DNA of 64,000 bases from Hygrocybe punicea (taxonomy: Eukaryota > Basidiomycota > Agaricomycetes > Agaricales > Hygrophoraceae), in assembly GCA_963556145.1 (NCBI GenBank), contig OY744464.1, positions 5,890,001 to 5,954,000 on the forward strand, in the 5' to 3' direction. The notes beneath the pieces were generated by a model. It was not told where the DNA came from, ran no database searches, and saw nothing but the letters and a program-made list of their open reading frames with translations. The position numbers were made by a program, and so were the translations under genes. This document shows positions 22,287-32,398 of the stretch, piece by piece. How positions within the stretch are numbered: the stretch's first letter is position 1; every line of letters starts with the position of its first letter.

Positions 22287-23542
22287 TTAGCATCGGTCTA
22301 TATTCATATTATAGAAGCGTCGCCTTGTTTCCACAACACCCTCTGCATCATTACCCTCTTCCACATACCCAACATGCCGTTTGATGGCTATTCTGGGCTG
22401 TGTAGTTGGTGTAGGCAAAGCTGTCTTATTGCAAATCGTAGTTGCTTCCTGAGAATATACATCAGTATTCGTTTAATTCTTGATGTATTGAAGTGTTACC
22501 TCTGTGAAGTCACTGTCTACCAGTGCCAATGACCGTAGATTCAGAATCATCTTGAATTTATCCTTCTTTACCGGAACTGCTGATATTGTAAACTGAACCT
22601 CCACTATATCACTGATTCTAAAGCAAGTTGGGTTTGTTGGAATGAAGCTAATAAATATTTCCATCAGTAGGGATGTGATCCCAATTCATCGTCACTCACC
22701 AATGTCGATTTCTATCAGACTTCAACTTGTAATAAAGTACGCAATTGTCCTGGCCAAGAAAGTAGCGGGAATTCGCAAGTGAGGTTAATATGCCTTTTGG
22801 ATCGATGGCATGCTCGAATGGAATGTGAGGGGAAGAGTTGTCGTGTCGGCGATCAGTGAAATATCGGGTTCCTATTGCGAGTGCCATGAAATCCATGTAT
22901 GTAGAAGGCGTAAAAGCTTGCATTGCTTTGTCAGGAAATTGACGAGCCAGTTTCTGGTGCAGAATCCGAAGGTTATCGATATAGGATAGAAAGCCCATTG
23001 TATCAAGGCCAGTTATGACTATGCTTTGACGTATGAAGGGCGTTCGGTGTTCTGGTTGACTATTGCAGTGATTCATCAGAATGGTATTCAAGGAATTGAT
23101 ACGAATTTAGCACATACCTGGTTGTTATGGGTGGAAGATCTTTCGCCACCAAAATCGCTTGCAAACTTAATACCAATTCTTGATGTTCGGATTCATCATT
23201 GGTTGGAAGTGTAAACTTCCAGCAATTTGGAGAGTCAACATGCACAATATTGACATTTTCAATCTGGCAATGCGGTCAATATGATATACCTTTTCAAATC
23301 CAATGACTTACGTTTGTGGCCTTCGCAAGCTGACTTTCATCATCGTCTAAGCGTGCAGATATGATTTCCTGCAGATGTTCAGCTGTCAATTTGGTGTCAA
23401 ATACTAGCCAGTATATATATGGTGGATATTGCTAACATGCACCCTTGAAGTTGTAATAGTTGTCCATCACGTACAAAGCAGTGGTGAGATGTATATTGCG
23501 TGGCACAATTTCGTCCACTTCATGGATTATATCTTCCGCCAT
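22287..23542 (-). CDS. Cargo gene 4, unknown function, multi-exon (copy B)
   Basis: Exons (minus strand): about 23542-23312, 23263-23118, 23059-22700, 22647-22500 and 22448-22287, with introns of 48, 58, 52 and 51 bp, all GT...AG. The last four exons sum to 816 nt in frame and end at TAA 22289-22287. Visible segments include NCWKFTLPTNDESEHQEL, GLDTMGFLSYIDNLR and FKMILNLRSLALVDSDF. The DIVEVQF...LRSLALVD part and the C-terminal KRHVGYVEEG...TRRRF resemble an uncharacterised Agaricomycete family (recall only). The first exon from ATG 23542 (MAEDIIHEVDE) has an in-frame TAG near 23451, so either this copy is broken there or the true start differs. Gene 3 diverges from it; the shared promoter holds a MITE. 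Confidence 0.6.
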
Positions 23543-24590
23543 CACCGATCATATCCATATTGGCTTTTGATGTCCATGTGATGATAGCTTTCAGGATCCG
23601 TTTTGCTTTTGTTTTTGTATTGCATTCTTCAATATTGAAGTTTGCGTCATTTTGCATAATACGGATCCTTTCCATGTCTTTCAAATGCACCACATAATGT
23701 TGGTTGTCAGCTGTCTGGTTTGGATATGGTATAGTCAAGCATGTACTCCAGCTTTTCCGCATTAATTTTGCATCACAGTATATGTGTGCACAGCATTAAA
23801 ATTAGCCCCTATCCATTATGCATCAATATCTGTTAGTATACCCCATGTTTCTTAATTTGGCATTATGCATTTTTGTTTTATGAATACCCCTTTTTGTTTA
23901 GTCTCCATTCCTAACTTTAATTGAATTTGTCAACAATTCATGAAATCTACCAGTATAAACTTGTGACGAATATCATGTGGACAGTCATCCATTTTTCATG
24001 CATACCTTTGCGCTTTGCATGGAGTACATGGCCCAAGAAGCCTCGTTTGGTATATGAGCATGTGCCAATGGTGGATCCTCTGATGTTATTGTTGAAGTTT
24101 TGGATTCACCGATTCATCTTAAATTCATAGCTTATTGTTTTTGAGTGATTTAAAGCGTGAGTGGAGATGACACAGGATGCATGGTAGTATACTGTATAAT
24201 GCAGTATGTTGAATTTATTGGACAAGTATACTAAATATTGTTATCATATTGTTGCACACAGTATTCAAAGAGTATTAAAAATGATGATTCAATATTTTGA
24301 AACAAAGTACATTACCAGTATTGAATGGCAATTTTACAATACTACTTCAATAATTTCAGTAAATGTCTTGTTATTCAAGCAGTATTCTAAAAGTGTCATT
24401 CAATACTAGTAATTTACTTGGTCTCAAAATATTGTATCATCATTTTGAATACTATTTGAATACTGTGCGCAACAATATGATAACAATATTCAGTATACTT
24501 GTCCAATAAATTCAACATACTTCATTACACAGTATGCTACCATGCACCCTGTGTGATATCCACTATTCCATCAACTTTTACCGCTCTCCA
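23543..24590. promoter_or_regulatory. Divergent promoter region of cargo genes 4 and 3
   Basis: About 1 kb between the two divergent starts with no gene of its own. A MITE (24160-24565) fills the gene 3 proximal part and ends 25 bp before the gene 3 ATG, so it may supply promoter or 5' leader sequence. Fragment C has lost this whole interval. Confidence 0.5.
24160..24565. mobile_element. MITE / foldback element (406 bp) with long inverted arms
   Basis: Left AGTGGAGATGACACAGGATG and right (inverted) AGTGGATATCACACAGGGTG begin arms of about 120-130 bp that include TTGAATTTATTGGACAAGTA and AACAATATGATAACAATATT. Related sequence occurs at 14705-15300. No coding capacity. I could not define a target duplication. 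Confidence 0.8.
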
Positions 24591-26638
24591 ATGCCTCCCA
24601 AGAAGTCCACCACCACGAAATCAAACTCGAAAGCAAAATCCAAGGCCACCATGTATGCATCCCTATTTTACTCGGTATAACTGAAGTTTCTATTGCATGC
24701 ACTAAAGACAGCCTTCTGCAACAATCGAGAAGCGGAAGAAGGTCATCAAGACTTGGGCTGATGATGATATGTATGTGTCATTGTTTTAATCGTTATCTAT
24801 TTTTGACCAATGGACAGTGTGGCTTTGTCCGATGCTAATGATGATGCCGTCAGTATTCAAAGCACTGGCAGTGTAATGGCACCGTCAACGCTCACAAGGT
24901 ATCTATAATCACATATCATTGTTATCCAATATGAGTTAACAAATATCAATATCCTCCTAGGCATTCCGTCAAGTTTCACAACGTTAAAGACGTGTTAGTG
25001 TTTCAATATCAAATATATCCACCATGATATCAATCTGTTACAGTGGAAAGAAACGTCAAATGTCATCTCCCAATGTCACCGACAATGACGACAATGTGTA
25101 AATATTTTTCATAGGTATTGTCTCATCATTGACAGGTTATCTATAGTAAAACGCCTTCCCCCGCCAAGAAATTGAAAGCTGCATCTAATCAATCACGAGA
25201 TGGTGAGGAAGAGGAGGAAGAGGAAGAGGAAGAGGATTACGGTTCTAAGTGAGTTGTTCGGTTATCATAGACATATCCATTTGTTCAAACAAATCGTTTG
25301 ACTGTTTAGGCATCGTCGCAAAGTAGCCTTGATGAAGAACCCTGATAAGCCAATTTCGTGTGTATTTTACGTGCCGATATGAATATTCTCATTCATTAAT
25401 TGTAACAGCGTTTCTAATACTCCATCCAAGAAGTCGAAGTCCATGAAGGCCATCATGCTCGATGATACCGACGATGATAAAGGCTCCAGTGGCGATGAAG
25501 GAGATCTGACCTATGCACTGACGCAGATCACCAGGTGTGTTGGATCTTATTACACCGTGGTGTTTGATGTAGATGTCGTGAATCTAGCTTACCATCTCCG
25601 AACGTTGATGAGTCCGATATTGGCACGAGGGATCCTCAACTTGTTGACACCTACCAAGACTGTGTCAATATCAAGTATGCAATTGCATTTATACCCTTGT
25701 CATTTACTCATAACCATTCAGGGCAGCAGCAATGGTATCCTGGTCCAGTGCAATTGGGAATGGCAACCCACAGTTCAGTGATATCATCACTGACATCTAC
25801 AAGATCAACAGAAAGTACGTTATTTGAACAGCAATTTGAGGTCAATTTGGTCGATTCATTGGATATAATATAGGTTATTGGTTTCTGCCATTACATTTGA
25901 TAGATCTGGGAGGTACTCTAATCTCTCTCGTGATAACCCTGCCCATATCTCCACTGGTGCTTTTGGTCACAACTTCTTTCATGCAGTCGGAGGTGGAATG
26001 CCGACGATCTTTACATCGGTCATCATAGTGGAGTCCTGCTTTCTCGATGAGCCCAAGATTGGTGGCAATACAAAGCCGGTCAAGGTTATACAGGGTGCAC
26101 TACTTCAAGGGGAATGGGAGCGATATGTCGGTGCTATTGGAATGGTGATTCGTGAGTCCGAATTTCGGGCCCAACTGTATAAGGACTATGTGTCCTTCTC
26201 AACGACCACAGCAAGTGGAATGGATACATCTCCCAGTTTGTGCATTAATCATTTTTAGTTGTAATTCCTAATCGATTTTCATAGAGGCATCGACATCCAA
26301 AAATGTACAACTTAGTCCATTCACTCGTCGACCCACTCCATCTTATCATAAGGCCGCTCTATCATTTTACGATATTGGTAAGCATCCGGTCGTCTAATAT
26401 AAATTGATATCTTAAGTATGTGTTGTCAGTGCCCATCTATGATGCATGCAAAGTCAAACCGGACTTCACGTCCACTCTCATATCGCTCCAGCAACTACCC
26501 ATCTTCCCACACAATATCCCTGCAGGATCCTGTGTCATTGTTGGACATACAATCAATACATTCAAGCATGTAGATGACATGATGAAGAGCATTTCACTCA
26601 ATGTGCAATGGGTCATGGTATTGGGAGTGCCGAAATGA
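24591..26638 (+). CDS. Cargo gene 3, 13 exons, Lys/acidic-rich protein of unknown function (copy B)
   Basis: From ATG 24591 (MPPKKSTTTKSNSKAKSKAT) I can join 13 exons with twelve introns near 50 bp. Phases agree from exon 2 on, and the frame reaches TGA at 26636-26638. The exon 1/2 acceptor is ambiguous. The later exons include 25874-26235, 26285-26377 and 26430-26638. The protein is about 470 residues. The N-terminal half is basic, nuclear-like (KSKAK, GKKRQ, SPAKKLK) with a run of nine Glu. The C-terminal half is a compact domain with FSDIITDIYKINRKLLVSA, FDRSGRYSNLSRDNPAHI and FPHNIPAGSCVIVGHT. I do not recognise the domain. The RSGRYSNLSR pattern is reminiscent of uncharacterised Agaricomycete proteins. 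No premature stop is seen in this copy. Confidence 0.75.
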
Positions 26639-26725
26639 TTGCTCCACTTAGCATCATTTATATTTGTATCTTATGTCTGTTTTGTGAAATAAACGCGAAC
26701 CGATCCATTGACTGTACAGATAATA

Positions 26726-28548
26726 TTACAAATATGAGTATGGACCTTTGATGTCAATCAACCATTTATAGAAAACCCCTGCAAATGTGTCTGCTAATGA
26801 GCCAATGGGTGCTTGAACGGATTTCGGACCTGACTTCATGTTCGACCAGAGGCTGCATGTGTGATAACGTTCCACCTCGTTCACGAAATAGGACACAGTA
26901 TCCGTTTTGGAATCCACAATGAGCGATATGTCCATACGGCAAAAAACACTCATCGATGGTTTTCCACCAACCATATTGGACTCTATCGCATAAAGCCCTT
27001 CGTAGGTCTTTTGGACAAAGTCGAAGAACTCGTTTCTGCCTTGCTCTCGAATAGAAATGGCACCCCTGTCCGGATTACACGCCACCGTCTTCAATACAGT
27101 CCCCTGCGTTTGAAATATTCTGACAAAGTTAAGACAATCATGCATATGATATGACAAGTGAAAATGAAGGGCACTCACCTTAACTCATCCAAGGTATAGA
27201 AACTTGAGACGATATCCCACTTCCAGGACTTGCTTTCCTTGTTGTACAGGGTGTGCACCGTATACACGACCTTTCCACCAACTAGAAACACACGCCATTC
27301 GCCCATCTTACTCAGTGGTTCGATGTACGTTTGCCCAAACCAACGTGAACCTGGAACCTCACAGTTATTGCGCATGTATTCCCAATTTCGCTTGGCGTCG
27401 CCAGGTAATAGGACGTGATGACCGGTGTCGCTGTGTGTCCGTTTCAAGACAATATTCGGTGGGAATTGGTCGCCATCGTTTAATAATTTTGCTTGAGGGC
27501 GTATCGTATGCGTTACATTCAAAGTGACATGAAGCAAGTTTTGATTTTGTATCCATTTTGAATGGACCGTGTTCATCTGCTTCGGAGGCGGCCAGATGTG
27601 TGCCGTTCGACAGAGTTCGTCCATGCCAGTCATGAAAATCGACACATTTTCCTGTGTCAATGCGTATTGGTTACCGCTGTCAAGACATCAGTATAATGCA
27701 GCGAAAACGGAGCAGAATTAATTAAAGCGATGTCAATCTTACATATATGACATTCCCATATCCACACCACCAAATACACAATCTGCCGATGCGAACTTTT
27801 GCCACGTATCGCCTTTGTCTTGATGGCGAAGTATTGCATGAAGGAACTCGGGCCAAAATATGTATTTGACATTGAAGCGCCGGGCTCCATCCTCATGATG
27901 TAGTCGCATTCCGATATAAACCTGTTTGTTGTGAAATACGTTTCAGTATCAACAATCCACAAATTAAACAATAGACATTACCCATTCTGGAATACATGCT
28001 GAATAGCGACTCTTGTATGACTTGATGATATGGACGTAACCATCAAGATGGGCAATGGTATCGAGTTCGATGTCGGATATGGTCGTGGTGACGAATGCAA
28101 GATCGTTAATGGCTGCGGCTTTGCTCGCGATATGAGTTGTTGGGTCAAGGATAAAAAGGATTTTGAAAACACGGCCGTCATTGTTGCTTAATGTGGTTAT
28201 ACGGCGTTCATTGTTGCTTACAGTGGTTGGCGGTTCCGTTTCACAGTCAGATGATGTTTCCATCTCAGAGTCGGATGATAGCCTTTTGCGTGGAATGAGA
28301 TCGAGTTCCGCGGCCGTCGCATTGCGGACACCCTGCGAATTTTCACGTATGTTGCGACCAAGACATACCGACTGCGGACAAATTCCAGATGAAACGCATT
28401 TGGGATGTTGGTGTGCGGATCCGACATGTCTTTGGCAGGAGTTGCCTTCCTTCTTCCACAAAAGACATTTCGTTTTTGGAGAGTCGCATTTTCGACCAGG
28501 GCAAATGTGCATGCAAAGTTCATAACCAAGTTCCTTCTTATATGGCAT
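26726..28548 (-). CDS. Cargo gene 2: Cys-rich + ATP-grasp-like protein, 545 aa, 4 exons (copy B)
   Basis: Exons 28548-27982, 27921-27743, 27676-27179 and 27119-26726 (introns 60, 66 and 59 bp, GT...AG) give exactly 546 codons with stop. Residues 12-62 hold eight Cys (12, 16, 21, 28, 38, 51, 57, 62) with His residues, a likely zinc-binding module. An acidic linker follows. Residues about 320-500 look like the catalytic part of an ATP-grasp fold: VLKR (Lys327), a HSDTGHH loop (330-336), GEWRVFLVGGK (374-384), RMD (476-478) and YFVNEVE (492-498), the last two in the positions of metal-binding Asp and Asn/Glu. If so it would ligate an acid to an amine or thiol using ATP; the substrate cannot be told. 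The assignment rests on motif pattern only. Gene 1 diverges from it across a palindrome array. Confidence 0.75.
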
Positions 28549-28794
28549 GTTTGTGGACCTAGGCAGGATTTCGGATGGGTGGGATGAGGAACAGACACAG
28601 ATATCATTAATACATCAATACCTTAATGATTGATTACTTTCAGGGTGGTTGATAGCGGGTGGTGACGATTCCACAAACCTTCTAATTATAAGACGTCGGA
28701 ATTATGTCACCTGACAAGAGTGGCAATGATAAAACAACGAACACGTGCCAAACACGTTGATCAGCAATGGAATCATTTAAATGTCTTGAAAGAG

Positions 28795-29010
28795 CAATAT
28801 CCACCGAACAGATCGGACGTGTTCGGTGTGTTCGGTGGAGATGTTCGGTGGATGTCAACCAACCATTATGAGGAGATATACTACACCGAACACATCGAAC
28901 ATGTTCGGTGTGTTCGGTGTAGTATATCTAGTCGTACATTGACATCCACCAAACATGTCCGGTGACCGAACACACCAAACAACATGTTTGTTGTAGTATA
29001 TCTAGTCCTT
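28795..29010. promoter_or_regulatory. Palindrome array (GAACATGTTC) in the gene 2/gene 1 promoter (copy B)
   Basis: GTTCGGTG and its complement CACCGAAC recur many times. Positions 28873-28928 form a 56-bp palindrome with 27 of 28 pairs matched, centred on GAACATGTTC. The whole interval 28549-29389 has no gene and separates divergent starts, so it is a good candidate for a dimeric activator or repressor site, or a cruciform-forming replication signal. Confidence 0.75.
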
Positions 29011-29389
29011 CTACATCCATCCAACAAGTCAGACTTGTGGTGCTTTTCCGTCAACGGACCAGTCCGTGAATATTCATCGAACGAATTAACTCGATTTATC
29101 GCCTTACCAACTGGAAAATATTCCATACACTGCACATGTCGGTTTTCTGCGTGCAATTACTAGCTTTGGACAACTTCTAAGCTCGAGCCACATCAAAAAC
29201 ATAAATAAATAGATCTGTTGTTTATGCATGCAAAGAAGCCGAACATGAGGTCGAACATGTGGCGATTGATCTGGTCACGTGGTCGTGACATCTGTATTCA
29301 TAGTCTGGAGCGTTGAGTAATAAATCTGCCCTTTTTTTTTGCCCTCAAATCGCCTCACACATCGACCAAAAACTTTTATTTCATCTACC

Positions 29390-31310
29390 ATGTCCTTGCC
29401 CGTCATCAAAACCTCGACTCCTGCCATCAATCCTGCAGCCTTCAAGTACTGGCCTGATGCACCGCCCAAAAAGCTGCAGGAGCTCCATCACATCTTCCAA
29501 ATCCAGTACATGGTCCCGCCCAAGATTCCGGCACCCAACAAGGAATCCGGCACTGTTCCCATATTTTCTTGTAATCTCTATGTACTGAAGACACACCCCG
29601 ACGATGCCACCGCCCGAGGTGAGTTATGGCGCGAAATCCCCGAACGATACGAGGAACCGCTCCGTCGCTTGATTTATCAAATGGATATGTACATCTACGC
29701 GACAGCAGCCATCGCATACAACAAGGCACCCAACTACTCGCCGGACTACGTCAAAAATGATAAGGAAGGGACCGATTCACTTCGGGATTACCTCAAGTAT
29801 ACCGACACCGTCATGGACGAAATTTGGGCAGAAGTCTTGGTGGTGAAACGGGCAAACGAGGTTACCCGTGACTGGCGAAGCAAGATCTTCGATGATTGGC
29901 TCCTGAAAGAATTTTATGTCGGGAAACATTCTCCATCGGCTTTGATTCAACATGGCGCTGTGAACACCGAGATCAAGCCCAAGGATCTAGGTAAGTATAT
30001 ATGTATTTATGGCCAAATGAATTCTCACGTCTGGCATCATAGATTGGGCAAAATACGACGAATCCGTGCCAGCATGGCACAGCGGAACCTTGGCAAATTG
30101 GTCATTCGGTGGGCTTCCAGATGCCACAAAGCTCGAGATCATCAGTCATGTTATTGCTTGGTGTAAAGGACATAGTGTCCTCGTCAATTCTGATGTGGCG
30201 GATGATGATGAAGGTGTGATCTAGAATTACATGTGTGATTGTGCTAATGATATAATACATTTGCACAGAGGAGCCGGTTCCCCAGGGCAAGGGGAAGGGA
30301 AAAGCCAAGTCAAAATCGGTCAAAAAACAGAAGGCATCTTCTGCTGGTTTGTACAAATTTTCAACCATAGTGGTGTATAGATCTATTGAATATTCAGGTG
30401 GCGCAGACAATTCGTCCGAGAAGGACAAAAAGAAGCCCAAGCCCAAGCCCAAGTCCAGTAAGTACTTTCATTGTCTGTGATTGTCATACATGCAAACCCT
30501 TCATCATGACAGAGCGCACAATCAAGTCCAAAGCCGAGGACAACGATGAGGGTGAGTTATTGAATTCCGAATATCAAAACGATGATCCAACACATTTATT
30601 CATGTATAGACGACATAAAGATGGAGGAGGACGTAGCCCCGGTAAAGAAGAAGCAGTCTAAGGCCCAAATGCATACGTTGCTCACCTTGTTATGATTAAT
30701 GCACTGACATCTCGCAGTCGCTGTTGAAATTGGGTTGTTGCGCACAACCCGGCAATCAGCATTAGAGAAATTGACAATGGAGATTAAGCCACCCATCGCC
30801 CCCGAGCCGGATGTTGTGGCACCGGAATCCGCGAAGTTGGACATTTTAGGACCAGAGTGGGCGGGGTTGTTGGATGTTGATAATGATATAACCATGGACA
30901 ACGATGATGGACCTCCCAAACCCAAAAAGGTGCTCCCAGCGATGGTCACAAGGACGGCGAGATGGCAAAGAGGAGGAAATTGGATGTTGCTTCGGAGCAA
31001 GCAGGCATTATTGCAGAGAAGCTCAATCTGGTGAAGCCACCGAAGAAGTCTCCGACTCCGGGTATGTGTTTCAATATCACATGGCTATATCTAATCCAAT
31101 TCTGATCTTATCAATGTCCTAGGATTCCGTCCCAATACGCGTGCATCGTCACGCCACCAGTCATCAACCCCTGCGGAGCCCAGCGCTTCATCGATGGACG
31201 TGGATTGGAACAACATCGTTCCACCTGAAATCCTACTCTCCATTACTCCAAGCCAAACGAGGCCTTCATCTCCCAAGCTGTCGACATCCAAACTTGATCC
31301 CGGGCCTTAA
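29390..31310 (+). CDS. Cargo gene 1, multi-exon, conserved N-terminal domain and charged tail (copy B)
   Basis: ATG 29390 follows CATCTACC. Exon 1 (29390-29990, 200 codons) reads MSLPVIKTSTPAINPAAFKY and includes LRRLIYQMDMYIYATAAIAY. An intron of about 52 bp is followed by DWAKYDESVPAWHSG...WSFGGLPDATK, then further small exons rich in Lys/Pro/Ser and acidic residues (KGKGKAKSKSVKKQK, KPKPKPKS, KSKAEDNDE). Up to about 30660 the phases agree. After that, a segment VEIGLLRTTRQSALEKLTME and a later one KDGEMAKRRKLDVASEQAG lie in different frames around the A-run near 30920, and the terminal exon GFRPNTRASSRHQSS...DPGP stops at 31310. A frameshift or an unrecognised intron must be involved, and it is the same in all three copies. 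Domain not recognised; the tail suggests a nuclear, nucleic-acid-associated protein. Confidence 0.6.
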
Positions 31311-32398
31311 TTTCGGAGGAGTAAGTCCTTCTTTTGTGGAGTATTCATTATATTTGACTAAAAAGACTGTATCCCAGTCGTTGATTTCTGGAAACTTGGT
31401 GACAATCTGTGCCCTCAAATGTCCTCCTCATACATCGCTACTATTAACATTTGTACAGTTTCTATATATGTATTTCTTTTTGCTCCGTTAAAAATGGCTT
31501 GTGTTACTGTCCTATGACCATAAGAATTGAGCATGATAGTGAGCATAGATACAGCGTAAGGCATCAATCTTGTTGACTGAAAATCTGTTTGTCTAAAATA
31601 TATCCTGGTGAATGCATTACTTTCAGTTCAGTCGTACAACCACCTACACACTCAACTTGAGAAGGACAACCTGAGATGACTCTCATTCGGGCTAACAAAA
31701 ATTCAAATTGAATATATGTAAGAAACCAGAATCGCGAACTTTATGGACCTATTAAATGAGGATACAATGATACAAGAGTAACAAAACCCCCTCTTGTAGT
31801 GGAAGATATAACTGTCACTCCAAGGGGAGCTATGACTCTTTGGTACCGGAATAATACAGTATACTTGTGTGGGAATGATACGTACAGCTCCATAAAAATG
31901 ACAATGTATTTCTGACAAGGATGAAGAACAATGATAATTTCCACGAATTACCAAGCAATTGTCAAATATGCACAGTTGTCAAACAGCCTGGTTGTTCAAC
32001 TTCAATACCTGTTTTGTCTGTTGAGCAAGCTAGAAATAAATATCACTGAGACTCTGAAGATTAAATCCACAAAATATCTTAAAAGGGGGTACCATTGTTC
32101 TTCTCAGTCGGTTTGATCAATGTCTTGTCAGCCAGACCCCTAATAAGATCGTAAGGCAGCTATTCATGATACAGATGCATTTTTGGCCTGTATCAAGGCA
32201 TGTCACAGGAACATAGAATGGAATAAAAAAAGTAAACACAGATTTCTAAAGATTCAGGCACACCTTATGGTGTTTTGGGAAAAGCTTACAAATAATATAA
32301 TGTCATATGATCAATCCCATTGTGTTAATTGTTATTCATGATCCGAACCACTTGACTAGTTAAATAGGCGGTGTTTCCTCTGACTGTCACAAATCCTC
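31311..32398. promoter_or_regulatory. Upstream region of RepHel, no gene
   Basis: About 1.1 kb, almost unchanged in the three copies (counterparts 43668-44758 and 55943-57033) up to about 100 bp past position 32000, then slightly more variable. Short frames inside are not supported. It should hold the RepHel promoter and the gene 1 terminator. Confidence 0.5.

Noticed and set aside
31703..32116. Short frames on both strands repeated identically in the three copies
   Set aside because: Identity reflects recent duplication, not coding constraint; they overlap each other on opposite strands.
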